From positions 15,899,573-15,963,572 of the forward strand of contig JACGWO010000011.1 in the NCBI GenBank assembly GCA_034509735.1: 64,000 nucleotides of DNA. The letters run 5' to 3'. The translations under genes were made by a program, and so were the position numbers. This document shows, one piece after another, positions 1 through 11,517 of this stretch. This DNA comes from Sesamum alatum (taxonomy: Eukaryota > Streptophyta > Magnoliopsida > Lamiales > Pedaliaceae). Within the stretch, counting starts at the first letter, position 1, and every line of letters begins with the position of its first letter. Below the pieces are notes generated by a model. The model made no database searches. It had not been told where the DNA came from and worked only from the letters and a program-made list of their open reading frames with translations.

Positions 1-637
1 CTGCGTACTTCTTTATCCGCTTCTGTGCTTTCTCCAGGCAACTTCGGGCTATATTAGCATTTTGCTTCCATTCCTGAGATAAACTTCAAGCGAGAGGGGA
101 TCTCACACCCTGTGGGAGTCGATAATGTGAGGGAGGAGCGGTTGCTGCCCAGTGACAATTTCAAAAGCGCTCTTGTTGGTTGAAGAACTCCTTTGAGCAT
201 TGAAACACAACTGATGATATCCAAAAAGCTTCACCTAATCCTTCTGAGTACCATGCACAAAGTGTCAAAGATATTCCTTCAACATGAAATTGAAGTACTC
301 TGTCTAGCCATCAGATTGTGGATGATAGCTCGAGATCATGCTAAGTTTGGACCCGAGGAGTTTGAACAGCTCGGTTTAGAAGACACCAATGAAAAGGGAG
401 TCCTGATCACTAACGATGACTTTTGGTAGTCCCCATTATTTGACAACATGCTTGAAAGAGTTGAGCCGTCCCTTTTGTCGTAACGTGTTTTGGGGTTGCG
501 ATGAATGTGGCAGATTTTGATAGTCGGTCTACCACGACGATGATGCTACCTAAGTCTCCTGCCTTAGGCAATCCTAATATGTAGTTCATTGGAACACTTT
601 CCCATAATTTCTTTAGGATTGGCAGTGGTTGCGACAA
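1..637 (-). pseudogene. gypsy integrase core fragment
   Basis: The open segment at 637-410 reads PMNYILGLPKAG...VVVDRLSKSATFIATPK, the start of the gypsy integrase catalytic core; VVVDRLSK carries the first catalytic Asp of the D-D-35E core. From about 430 to 1 the similarity continues in shifted frames with stops, through degenerate target-site loop and linker sequence, ending near a segment like the family's ...CLEKAQKRMKKY motif. It is part of the minus-strand element to its right and cannot make an active enzyme. Confidence 0.8.
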
Positions 638-889
638 ACCAGCCTTCTTATGATGGTCTGTCTTGTCCTACTGACAAATCAAACAGGTGCGGACGTACAT
701 CTCTACATCGTTCCGCATCTGTGGCTAATAGTAGGCCCTTTGCACAAACACATAGGTGTGCTCTTCTCCCGGATGTCTCGCCCAAAGAGTGTCATGGCAT
801 TATGAAATTAATGCTTTCCACAAGTCCCCGCCCTTCGCTATATACAAGTGGTTTCCCTTGGTCATCAAAAGTCCATTTTCTAACCAAAA

Positions 890-2569
890 CTATCGAGCCT
901 TGCGCTGCTCGACGAGGTGGACCAGGCTCTCCGCTGCTGGATCTTTTGGTAGTAGCTCGCGTGCACGATCTTTCATGGAGGTGGCAACAACGCTCGAGGA
1001 AAGTGCCGCTACCGACCCAAAGGTAGCCAAATCCGCCCTACGACTCAGGGCGTCTGCAGCATGGTTGCTAGAGCCGGCCCGGTACTCTAGCATAAAATAA
1101 AATTCTGACAGCATCTCCAGCCAGCGCCCCTGCCTACTGGTCAATTTCGGTTGTGATATGAAATGAGCCACAACAGTATTGTCCGTCATGACCACGAAGG
1201 GAGAGCCTAACAAATAATGCCACCATAGTCTAAGGCAGTGAGCTATGGCCAACAACTCTTTCTCATGCGCTGAAAGAGCACCGCTCCACATCTTTAAACT
1301 TCCTGCTTTCAAAGGCAACTGGGTGGCCGTATGCATTAAGATGCCTCCTAGTGCAAAGTCCGAAACATCAGACTCCACCACAAAAGGTTTCGACATATCT
1401 AGTGAGGCCAAAACAGGGTTTGTCACCATCGCCTCCTTCAGGCTGTCGAAGGCCACTTGGCATTGGGGTATCCAATTCCAAGTCTCCGTCTTCTTCATCA
1501 AGTCCGTCATGGGCCATGCTATCTCAGAGTAGCCCTTCACAAAACGCCGATAATAATTGGCCAGGTTGAGAAATGAACGCAACTCATGTACATTACTCAA
1601 TAGCGGCCACTCCTGGATAGCTTGCACCTTCTTGGGATCCATTCGAATCCGGTCTCCACTATGTGCCCTAAAAAGCTGATAGTCTCCTGAGCAAAAGAGC
1701 ATTTCGACACCTTTGCATGCAACTCGTGCTCAAGAAGTCTCTCCAGAACCTACCGCGAATGATGAACATGCTCGGCTAAGGTCCTGTTGTAAATAATAAT
1801 ATCATCCAAGTACACCACCACATCAAGGAAGCCGTGGAGTACTTGGTTCATCTAGGTGTTGAAGGTAGAGGGAGCATTCGTCAGGCTGAAATGCATGACA
1901 AGGAACTCGAAAGCTCCGTACTTCATGACCACTATCGTCCTTACCTCATTTCCCTCCTTGATATGGACCTGCCAATAGCCCGACCTCAAGTCGATCTTCG
2001 TAAAATATTTCGCCTGGCTTAGACGGTCAAAGCAGTCCTCCATGAGCGGTATAGGATACTTGTTCTTTACAGTAATTTTGTTTAGGGTCCTGACAGTCAC
2101 AACATATCCATAAGGAGCTGTTGACCTTCTTCTAAAACAGGACTGAAGCACTATACAACGACTTAACGGGCTTGATGATGCCACTCTCCAATATATTCTT
2201 CAGTTGCGTCCTAAGCTCCACAAGCTCAGGTTGCGACATTCTGTCAGGTGCCCTGGTGGGAGGCTTTGTGCCAGGCACCAACTCGATCTTGTGATCCACT
2301 GCTCTCTTTGGCGGTAGCTTCCAAGGTAATTCATCGAGCATCATGTCTTTGAACTCTTTCAATAACTTTCTCACTATGCCGGGGATGGGCCCCGACGTCT
2401 TCTCAATCTCATCAAAATGAAGAGTGAACAAGTAGGATGGTTCGTTCCGCCTGCGCCCCTGCTCAAACTGCTTGGCCGACAAATTCTTCTCATGGTTTTG
2501 CCCGACCAAAGTAGGGATGATGCAAAGTTTGGCGCCCAACATCATCAAAGAATCTGCATAGGGTAACAC
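890..2569 (-). pseudogene. gypsy reverse transcriptase and RNase H
   Basis: Three overlapping open segments carry one polyprotein region. 2569-2132 is the N-terminal RT part with a protease-RT linker (LVELRTQLKNILESGIIKP is a classic RT start). 2184-1852 holds the palm region with the motif FTKIDLRSGYWQVHI and, later, FSLTNAPSTF. 1702-890 has the thumb and connection ([21 protein letters not shown]), then RNase H with [15 protein letters not shown] and the end motif [15 protein letters not shown]. The YxDD-bearing stretch between 1852 and 1702 is frameshifted. The breaks make it non-functional. Confidence 0.9.
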
Positions 2570-2594
2570 CGCCGTCCGTGTATCCTATAAAAAG

Positions 2595-2915
2595 TCAAGC
2601 CCAAAAATAAGCTTGAAGACGTGCATCACGACAACTGAAAGATTGGTCTTTCCTTGAAAAGGACCAACCTTGATAAGCACAGATTTGGCCACACCAGCAA
2701 TGGATTGTGCGGCCGAATTGATTTCCTTCACTCAACCAACTCCTTTCTCTGGCATGAGCCCAAGTCTCTCTACTTACGCTCGCAAAGTAGTTGTAAGAAG
2801 CTCCAGTATCGATCATGGCATGAACCGGCTTGCCATGAATATTCATATACATGTACATCAACCCTTTGTTACAAGAAGTCCGAGGGTTATGTCTCATCTT
2901 CAGTATGACTCCCAT
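2595..2915 (-). pseudogene. gypsy aspartic protease fragment
   Basis: The open segment reads ...GKPVHAMIDTGASYNYFAS near residues 28-47. IDTGAS is the active-site signature of retropepsin-like proteases, which cleave the Gag-Pol polyprotein. After this motif the frame decays into sequence without family resemblance, so only the N-terminal half is in phase. It lies between gag and RT on the same strand, as expected for gypsy elements. Confidence 0.8.
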
Positions 2916-3016
2916 TTAGAGCCGGGGCAGTCTTCGCTGCCCGAGGAGGCATCGCCCTCTTTGCGGCCACTTGGGACAACGTGATGCACCACTTAGAGAT
3001 AGCACCAAGGTTGTCC

Positions 3017-4207
3017 TCATCCTCTTTTGATTATCCTGCCACTCGTCGTTGCTTGTGGCTCTACTGGCTTTGCGGGCGACGCCTTATCAGTATACGTCGC
3101 CAGCGCATTCAGTAGCTGTCTCTTCGGGCAGTTCCGATATCGATGTAGGCCATCGGCAGAAGCATTCGTTGCTCTTCTGTGACGCCCCCTACTTGTTGTC
3201 CAGGGGCTTGCTCCTGCTCGAGCTCCCCTGCGAACTAGTGGGAGTGCAAGGTTTCCGTTCTCCCTCACTCCTGTTGGAGTTACCCTTAAAAGGTCTCAAC
3301 CCTTCTCGCTTATTTTGTGCTGGGTTAGACGTCATCTATCTATCCTTCCGAGACTTTAGGTGGAAATCTGTTAAATGTTCGGCTGCAGCTATAGCTGAGC
3401 CCAAATCACCGACCTGTTAACGCTGCAACTCAAGACACACCCACGATTTCAGGACCTCCACAAAGGTGAAGAGCTTGTCCTTCTCCGACATGTCCCTGAT
3501 GTCCAACATTAGTGCCGAAAAAGGCTTTCAAATATTCCCGCATGGAGGCCGTGTGTTCCAGCTTCCGTAATGCCCGCCTGGCATTGTATTCCATATTCTT
3601 CAGAAGAACTGCTCACGAATGACTTCCTGCAGAAGGTCCCAAGTATCTACACGTAGACGGTTGGCCTGAATCTCGACATACTTGGTGCGCCACCACAGTT
3701 TGGCATCACCAGTCAAGTACATGGTAGCAATCCACACCTTCCTCGCCTCGTCGGCCACGTTTGTCGCAAGGAAGTACTGCTCCATGTCAAATAGAAAGTT
3801 CTCGACCTCCTTGGCATCTCTAGCACCACCATAGGCCTTCGGTTGGGTATCCGAAGCCTAGCACCCTTTTCGTGGGCAACAGGAGCGTTGCTCACCGCGC
3901 GTTGGAGTATTCCAATTTGAATGGACATCTCTTCCATTCTGTGCTACATATCAGCGACACCACCCTGGCCATAAGCATCCCGTACCGCATGACATTCCCC
4001 TAGATCGGAACTCAGCTCCGAGATCTCATGCTCCAGTAAGGCAATTTTCTCTTCTAAATTCCCGACCACCTCAGTCAACCGGGAAATTTTGTCCTCCGGG
4101 TTCGTGATCCTTTCTTGGGGCAGCGCTGGCCCTCTCGGACTCTCAGGGTCTTGGTCCGGCATTCTTGCGGAACTGGCTTGGTTTCTCGTAAGCCACCTCG
4201 GCTCCAT
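3017..4207 (-). pseudogene. gypsy gag, frameshifted
   Basis: The start codon at 4207 lies 14 bases inside the primer site. The first segment (4207-3944) has an N-terminal Pro/Glu-rich tail and a predicted coiled coil (EDKISRLTEVVGNLEEKIALLEHEISEL). The gag capsid core is recognised at 3785-3600 as EQYFLATNVADEARKVWIA and TGDAKLWWRTKY, typical of the plant retrotransposon gag domain, but in a different frame from the start. The nucleocapsid part toward 3017 is scrambled; a Cys-His knuckle is hinted at around 3130 but not intact. Confidence 0.8.
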
Positions 4208-4220
4208 CTAGCAGCCGAGG

Positions 4221-4233
4221 CTCTGATACCACC
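4221..4233 (-). other. Primer binding site (initiator tRNA-Met)
   Basis: On the minus strand this reads TGGTATCAGAGCC, the usual plant retrotransposon primer site complementary to the 3' end of initiator methionine tRNA. It lies just upstream of gag on the same strand and marks the inner edge of the 5' LTR, which would be at higher coordinates. Confidence 0.85.
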
Positions 4234-4640
4234 TCTCACGGGGTGCTTTTCGCAATGCGGGGAAAGGGCACCGTGTAGGTACTAGTCTACAACAAATGAC
4301 CACTTCCACCAACCGACAACAACAACAACCAAATTTCCACCGATGCCTCGCACAGGCCGCCGACAAGAACAACAACAGATTTTCAATAACAGGCAACAAG
4401 GTGCAACGACAATAGTAAATTAAGCACACGATTTGCAATAAATGCCATTGTATTGATAGCAGAATGCGGTGAAGATTACAACAATACTAGCCACGGGGAT
4501 CGCCGTGGCGGGGATACTAGCAATGCACTACGCCAAGCTTCAAGTGGTCATTCTCCCCTATAATAGGCTTAAAAAGAAATTTTTTATTTACAACGCTAAG
4601 TACTAAGAAAGCTGAAAATTGCACCTCATGAGGCACACAA
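4234..4640 (-). repeat. Probable 5' LTR of the gypsy element, outer end unresolved
   Basis: By position, the sequence following the primer site on the high-coordinate side should be the 5' LTR. A minus-strand CTATTATAGGGG-type TATA region sits near 4555-4565, as expected for the start of the transcribed LTR. I could not find the partner LTR, because it is outside the window, so the outer boundary is a guess and could lie several hundred bases further right. Confidence 0.4.
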
Positions 4641-6688
4641 CACTTGTGAGCAAAAATAAATATTTACATCAAAGATTTGTGCCTAAAACTCTAAGACTTG
4701 CGGAAGCTCAGCGTCTGTTGGCAAAAGTTATTGGTAGGCCGGATGGAACAAGTCGTGGTCGAAATTGGGTCAAGAGTGTCGAAAGTGCGAGCGGCCTGTG
4801 ACACATGGCCTGTGACGTGTAGAATGCAACTGATGTGAAGTCCTTGCTGTTTGGCATCCTTTTTGCACCATTTCTTGCATGAATGCTTTGAGTTGAAAGT
4901 CAATTATTCTGGAACAACAAGACCTACATTAAGCCTGGAAAGGAAGGCAAGCTTGCTTGTTTACGAGCTTACTTGACTTGAGTGAATTTATTCAGGTAAA
5001 AGACTCATATAAAGAAGCTACTGGACAAGCAGAACAAGGATTGTTAGCTCGGTTGAAGGGCAAATGTGACTTTCTTTATTTCTTTGTATTAGTTATCTGG
5101 AGCAGCGAGCTAGTCTGCCGAAAGCCACTGCCAGCTAATGATAGATGCCATCCATCCATACTACTACGACTACTTTGAAAGCGAAAGCCAATCTTCCATT
5201 CTGCTACTCGTGCCTTTATCCAAGTCTTCTTCATCTGCACCTGCAAAGAGGGAATCCTCGAGCAGCTCCTTGAGGAAGGAGGTGACATGACATAGTTAAT
5301 GAGGAAGTGGTATGCATTGTCTAATAAGAGAAAGGTTGCACATGAATGCACGGAATCTATTGGGATAGGATGGATGAAGCCAATGATGTCCCTAAACGAG
5401 AAGACTGATCTTTGAATAGAAAAAAGAGCTGGTTACTCTCCACTCCAATCATTGGGCTCTTATTTGTTGCAGTGTAACTCATTGTCGATGAGGATTCTTT
5501 GCGTATGTTGATTGGACGTTGTTTATAGATTATGCATCGTCAATAGAGCGGCATAACTAGGCCAAGACCCTTGCTGCCCCGAATTTTCCAATAAAAGAAA
5601 ATCCATGAAACAAAAATGTTTATATGCTTAAGGGAATTATGACGGTTTATAAAACTGCCCACAAAGTTGCAAACTTGCAAGTGACGAGAATTAGAAGCTA
5701 ATTTTGTGCTTCCTTGACTTTCACCCTCATCTAATATATTTTATATCAAATATAAAATTATGAATACGCTAAATGATTTCTTTTATTTTTTGATTTGACA
5801 AAAAATCTATATAATTATATTAGTCTTATAATGGCATTTTTGCAATCAATCTTATTATTATCTAAAGCGTAATTTCGATAATCGAATTATTAAATATATT
5901 AGTTGAAAACATTGAACTTAGATACTCATGTAATAAAGTTAATAAAAAAGTTCATTGAATTGTTTAAATTCAATTCTAAATTTATTAAATTCATTTAGTT
6001 AATTTTCTAAGTACATATGTTGGTCATTTGTAATCTGAATCTAATGTTCTATCTATATTATCTATATATTTTACATAAATACACATTCATATACACTATT
6101 GTAAGAGTATGAGCATCACATAATATTTTATATTTCTTAACTTGTCTAAAAGACATAAACATCTCTACAAGAGGCATTAAAATATTAAATCGGTATACCA
6201 TTAGTTAATTTCTTAGATATTTAATTCTTGTAGAATAAAAGTTAGAGTTCTATAAATTTAGGATTGAAGAAAATAATAAAATACTTATATTGATCTTATT
6301 TTATACAAATTATATTTTACATGCAATGAAAAAGAAAAGGATCAAATAAAAAAAATAAAGCTTAAAATTTTTCAATTGAATTCAAGTGGGATTAATAACT
6401 ATTCTATTTCACTAACTTTTTTTTTTCAGCAAAATAAATAATTTGATAATTAAAATAAATGATCTAATGATTTTAACTAAATATAATCTAACTAAAAGAG
6501 CACTACAAAAGATAACTACAATGATTTGCAATGCATAATTTGTTGAGTACAACAATAATTATGTTGAATATAACATACTAAATTGACAACTTAGATGTGA
6601 TTTTCATGATAAATTATTGTATATAACAAAATATCAGCTTCGTAATTCAAAGTTTTACGTAGTTTAATTATATTTAATACACATGTAT

Positions 6689-6723
<35 letters not shown>

Positions 6724-6942
6724 GTTTAAGGGAATGAATACACATGTATAGAGTATGTTCATATACTATAATGCACTTATAGTACTTAAGTACATAGATG
6801 AATTCTGAGCAGAAACTTTGAGTAAAAATAATATTATTTTACCATTGTTTTTCGAAACACCACTCTTATTTTTCACAAAACTATATGATCTTATTAATTT
6901 AAATGATTCGGTAAATTAAAGTAAATGTTGCTCATCTCCAGT
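4641..6942. other. Intergenic sequence, no gene seen
   Basis: 4641-5600 has mixed composition with short open frames that resemble no family. 5640-6940 is strongly AT-rich, with a run of about 30 T near 6693-6722. No RNA gene, coding exon or clear mobile element was recognised. The first part may be the remainder of the gypsy LTR. Confidence 0.5.
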
Positions 6943-7047
6943 CAGGGGCGAAAGTAGGCCCTGTCGAGCCCATGCGGCCGACAGGGCTTGACTTTTGGGC
7001 CAGCCTATATATTTAAAGTTTAATTTTTTTTTTATGTACTAGAAATT

Positions 7048-7090
7048 GGGCTTTTAGTTGACAGGGCTAAGCCCTGTCAACTAAAAGCCC
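7048..7090. repeat. Perfect 21-bp palindrome (hAT subterminal)
   Basis: Arm 7048-7068 (gggcttttagttgacagggc plus t) is the exact reverse complement of 7070-7090, separated by one A. It contains the GACAGGGCT/AGCCCTGTC motif that also occurs near 6960-6985 in the terminal region, so it may be a transposase-binding or folding site. Confidence 0.9.
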
Positions 7091-7102
7091 ACTGAAATGG
7101 CC

Positions 7103-7315
7103 CACTTCCTCTATTTTGAAGCCCAAGGTAAGGTTTTTTAATAAAAACCTATTTTTCAGATTTCAAAGCTACAAATTGCGGCTGCTGCTTTAGACTTTAG
7201 TTATATAAGCACTTCCTCTATTTTGAAGCCCAAGGTAAGGTTTTTTAATAAAAACCTATTTTTCAGAATTCAAAGCTACAAATTGCGGCTGCTGCTTTAG
7301 ACTTTAGTTATATAA
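7103..7315. repeat. Two-copy tandem repeat, 107-bp period
   Basis: The unit starting CACTTCCTCTATTTTGAAGC at 7103 recurs at 7210 and stays almost identical to the end (only a small change after TTTTTCAGA). It lies in the 5' untranslated part of the hAT element. High identity suggests a recent duplication. Confidence 0.95.
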
Positions 7316-7977
7316 TAATAAAAGTTGAACCAAAAGTCATATTCTTCTTGTAAAAGTCATGACTCACAGCTAAAATTAAAAAAAAAAAATAAAAATTGAC
7401 GGCTTCTTTAGAGCCACGACTCAAACTCAAGAGAATGAAAAATTTCAAGCCAAATTCCAAAAGTTATTGTCTTCTTCCTCACGGTCACAAAGAGAGTTAC
7501 GAGCGCTGCTGTGCAAGGAAAATAAAATCCCCAACGATTGGTCCATATTCTGATTTCTCAATACCAAGGTTATAATTTTTCCCAAAATTTGTATTGCTTT
7601 TTATATTTACTTTATATTATTTTATCCAAGTCTCTCAGAAATAGTAGAAAAAAGTCGTAATATTTTGCACTATGAGCCTTACAATAATGATCATATATAG
7701 TTTGTCAAATCCCAATTTTTTTTTATATATTTAAAAAAACAAGAAAATAGTGGTTTTGGGTAAGATGGGAAAAAGATTTTTTAAAAAAAATTCCAATTCT
7801 GTAATTTGTTAGAAGTATCTCCAGTACATAAAAATAAAATAAATATTACTGAAAGAAATAAATAAAAATTAGGACATTAATGTTTTAAATAGAGCTTGGA
7901 ACAAGTTTAGTTATAAAAATTGATTATAAAATTTACGATTATAATATATATAAATATAGGTTTTAATTTTTCAGGGA

Positions 7978-8910
7978 ATGGATAAATTTGTTATCAAGAG
8001 ACCGCGAAACTTAGTGGGATCTTTTGCTACACCGTCTGTAGAAGCAACACCGATTGTGGAATCAAATACACCTATTTCTAGTTCATCTAAAAGTACTATT
8101 TCACAAAAAAGAAGTCATGATGAGTTTAATGCAGATGATATTGTTGTTGATCCTGGTTTTCGAAAACCAATTGATGAGATTGATGTTGCAATTAGAGATA
8201 GAGTTAGGAGAGAGTATTTGCTAAAAGGTGCTTGTCAACCAATTGGACAAAATTTTCCTAAAAAACAATATGGAAACGAATGGAGGGGATTTAGAGCTGC
8301 GTGGTTCAAAAACAATGATTGGTTGGAGTATAGTGTAGCAAAAGATGCAGGATTTTGCTTGTATTGTTATCTTTTCAAACAACCAGGAAAAAATACAAAA
8401 CATGGGGGTGATGTTTTCTCAAGGATTGGTTTTAGCCACTGGAAGAGGGCAATTGATGCCTTTAAAGAACATGTTGGTGGGGTTAGTAGTGCTCACAATT
8501 ATGCAAGGCGACAAGTAGAGGATTTTATGAACCAAAGGCAGAGTATATCTCATGTATTTTCATCTCATGATCGAAAGACGGAGGAAGCTTATCGAACTCG
8601 AATTACAGCTGTTTTACATGTTGTGAGACTTTTATTGATGCAAGGTCTTGCTTTTCGTGGTCATGATGAGTCGGTTACCTCTACAAATAGGGGAAATTTT
8701 CTGGAGATACTTAATTGGTATGGGAAGAGAGTTGATAGTGTTGGGAGTGTGCTTAATGAAAATGCACCCGGAAATAATCAAATGACTTCTTCACAGATAC
8801 AAAAAGACTTGGTGAGAGCTTGTACAGCAGAGACGACATCAAATATTATTAATGAGATTGGAGATAGTTATTTTTCTCTTCTTGTTGATGAGTCTCGGAT
8901 AAATCAATAA
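7978..8910 (+). pseudogene. hAT transposase, N-terminal part (TTF-type zinc finger)
   Basis: The 310-codon frame starts MDKFVIKRP and has a Ser/Thr-rich N-terminal tail. A TTF-type zinc-finger region follows at about residues 100-175 (WRGFRAAWFKNNDWLEYSVAKD, CLYCYLF, then HWKRAIDAFKEH and SAHNYA), which binds transposon DNA. The transposase (DUF4371-like) region continues to the LLVDES motif, which carries the first catalytic Asp of the hAT RNase-H-like fold. The frame ends two codons after an expected Arg, where one base appears to be missing around 8897-8900, bringing a stop at 8908. The protein continues in the next frame from 8919. Confidence 0.9.
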
Positions 8911-8918
8911 AAGAGCAG

Positions 8919-10425
8919 ATGGCTGTGATTGTGAGGTTTGTGAATAAAAAGGGACAAGTTATTGAAAGATTTCTTGGTGTTGAACATGTTAGCGATACTT
9001 CAGCTCCTTCTCTAAAAGCTGCTATAGATGGTATGTTTGCTCGTTATGGTTTATCTATTTCTAGATTAAGAGGTCAAGGATATAATGGTGCATCGAATAT
9101 GAGAGGTCAATTTCATGGTTTGAAGACACTAATTCAAAAGAAAAATCCATATGCCTTTTACATCCATTGCTTTGCCCACCAGTTGCAATTGGTGGTTGTG
9201 TCTGTTGCAAAAAATATCTTGGCTATTTGTGATTTTTTCAATTATATTAGTATGATTGTGAATATTGTGGGTGCTTCATGTAAAAGAAGAGATGCATTGC
9301 TTCAAAATCAACATGAGAAGATTGTAGAAAAATTAGAAAAAGGTGAGATTTTTTCAGGAAGAGGCAAACATCAAGAGACCACTATTGCTAGACCAAGTGA
9401 TACACGTTGGGGTTCTCATCATATAACTCTAGTTCGTCTCCTTAGTATGTGGGATTCAGTGTTGGAGATATTGCAATATGTGTGTGATGATGGAAATATT
9501 TTGGAACAAAGAGGAACAACATCAGGCTTGATTGAGAAAATGGAAAGTTTTGAATTTGTTTTTGTCTTGCATTTGATGATAAGAGTGTTGGGAATGAAAA
9601 ATGAATTATCTAATGCCTTGCAACTGAAAGATCAGAACATTGTTAATGCAATGGCGTTGATTGTCACGGTTAAAGATCGCTTACAACATTTTAGAGATAA
9701 TGGATGGGATGCATTCGTGAAAGAAGTTGAGATGTTTTGTGGTAAAAAGTCTATTCTAGTTTCAAAGATGGAGGATACTATTCCTATCCGAGGTCGTTCA
9801 AGGCGTGAGGGGCAACGGGTAACTTTTTATCACCATTATCATGCTGAGATTTTTCTTGCTGTTATTGATTTAATTACTGTTGAAATCAATAATCGATTTA
9901 GTGAGACATCTACAGAACTACTCAGATGCATATCATATCTTGACTCGAGAAACTCCTTTGCCAAATTCGATCGTGACATGCTCATTCGTCTTGCTGAGAT
10001 TTATTCTGATGATTTCTCTACTTGTGATATTGTTTTATTGAAAGACCAGCTTGAAACATATATTTTCAATATGAGACGAAGTTTTGAGTTTTCAAGTTGT
10101 CATGATCTTTCAAGTCTTGCTGTCAAGATGGTTGAAACTAGAAAACATGTGATTTTTCCATTGGTGTATCGCCTCATTGAGCTAGCATTGAAATTACCGG
10201 TGGCAACAACATTTGTAGAAAGAGCTTTTTCAGCAATGAATATCGTCAAAACCGAATTGCGAAATAAGATAGGTGATGAATGGCTGAATGACTTGATGAT
10301 TTGTTATATTGAGCGGGAGATATTTGCTGACATCGATGATGAAGTGATTTTGCAGCATTTCCAAAACATGCAGACTCGTAGATTTCAACTTGCTCCTCGT
10401 TCAAGTAATTCCCATCAACTAATTA
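8919..10425 (+). pseudogene. hAT transposase, C-terminal part
   Basis: This frame continues the upstream one after a one-base slip; MAVIVRFVNKKGQVIERFLG matches the family directly after the first catalytic Asp. Further landmarks are RGQGYNGASNMRGQ, CFAHQLQLVVV, RPSDTRWGSHH, and, near the end, the hAT dimerisation domain LPVATTFVERAFSAMNIVKT with the Glu thought to complete the catalytic site, then LRNKIGDEWLNDLMICYIE. Apart from the frameshift almost the whole transposase is present. The open frame does not stop at the expected end but runs into gypsy integrase sequence. Confidence 0.9.
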
Positions 10426-10925
10426 TCAAGTCAAAGTGGGATTGGCATGCAAGAATTGGAGAAGCTCTATTGGCATACAGAACCACTGTCAGAACGCCTA
10501 CGCAAGCACTCCTTATGCCCTGGTTTATAGAGTGGAGGCAGTCCTCTCGCTTGAGCAACAAATTCCTTCATTGAGGATAGCAATACAAGAAGGGCTTACT
10601 GAAGAAGAAAATGCTCGATACGGCTTGAAGAGCTAGAAGCTCTCGATGAGAAGAGATTGAAAGCACAACAAAGGCTCGAGTGTTATCAAGCTCGATTATC
10701 CAAGGCGTTCAATAAGAAGGTTCGCCTACGTTCTTTTCAAGTTGGTGATCTAGTACTCGCACTAAGGAGGCCTGTAATCACAACGCATCGAACGGGCAAC
10801 AAGTTCTTGTCAAAATGGAATGGTCCGTATGTCGTCAAAGAGGTCTACACAAATGGTGCATATAAGCTGGTTGCTGAAGACGGCTTGAGGATAAACCCCG
10901 ATAAATAGAAAGTTCTTGAAGCGTA
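10426..10925 (+). pseudogene. gypsy integrase C-terminal region
   Basis: The text moves through three frames: WHARIGEALLAYRTTVRTPTQA (frame shared with the hAT ORF), then PYALVYRVEAVLSLEQQIPS and LTEEENAR, then ELEALDEKRLKAQQRLE, FNKKVRLRSFQVGDLVLALR and KWNGPYVVKEVYTNGAYKL. These are the integrase C-terminal DNA-binding (SH3-like) landmarks of the Tat/Athila-type gypsy branch. It ends without a chromodomain near a stop at about 10906. Two frameshifts inactivate it. Confidence 0.9.
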
Positions 10926-11517
10926 TTACGCCTGAAAAAAAAACAAAAAAGGAAAAACAAAAAAAAAAGAAATAAAAAAAACTCAAAAAAAAGAAAGAAA
11001 AAAAAAACTCCTGGCCTGCATGAGTATAAACTGTGAACGGTCCTCCCCTCTCTAAACAAATATTTTGTACCCTTGAACTACGTATTGACTTGATCCTCTT
11101 GATGAGGTACGTAGGCAGCTTAGATTTTCTAAGTTTAGTCATAACATTTAAATGAACTTTATTTCTCATATGAAGTCATCGAGATGGGAAGTACTCAAAC
11201 ATGACCAAAGATTGCAAGATAGTGAGAAAGGAAAAAGCTTCTACTACGTAATTTCAAGAAAACATGGGAGTTCATGGCATAGAACAAAGGAAAAAAAGGG
11301 AATCAAATGCGACAAAATAAAAGGTTCTAAGCAAATCTCAAGCAAAGGGACTCAAGTCCTTCAACTCTTCCTTGAGGGCTTCCAAATTTGTTCTTGAAGC
11401 CTCCAAACTCACAACCACTTCATCGTTGAGGGGGGGGGGGGGGTGTTCTCAAGTGCTGCAATTTGTTCCACAATTTCATGAGCTCCGACTTGAGCACTAT
11501 GAAAAAGTTAGCTTCCC

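Larger units (their letters stand above)
1..4233 (-). mobile_element. Ty3/gypsy LTR retrotransposon, decayed, truncated by window edge
   Basis: Read on the minus strand, from high to low coordinate, this stretch gives the canonical Ty3/gypsy order: primer site, gag, aspartic protease, reverse transcriptase, RNase H, integrase. The order RT-RNase H-integrase is what separates Ty3/gypsy from Ty1/copia. Each domain is split over frames by small indels and stops, so the copy is inactive. The element runs past position 1, so the end of integrase and the 3' LTR are not in the window. The lineage was not resolved; no chromodomain can be judged because the integrase tail is missing. Confidence 0.9.
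6943..10425 (+). mobile_element. hAT-superfamily DNA transposon, 3' end lost
   Basis: The left end begins CAGGGGCGAAAGTAGGCCC, matching the CAGGGGCG-type terminal inverted repeat of plant hAT elements; the 8 bases before it (TCTCCAGT) would be the target duplication. Subterminal sequence repeats the motif GACAGGGCT. The body holds a TTF-type zinc-finger/hAT-dimerisation transposase in two frames. No matching right terminus is found; near 10425 the sequence turns into gypsy integrase. The element is therefore both frameshifted and 3'-truncated. Confidence 0.85.

Noticed and set aside
11152..11397. 81-codon plus-strand frame between integrase tail and PMD
   Set aside because: No recognisable motif; non-coding zone of the gypsy element.
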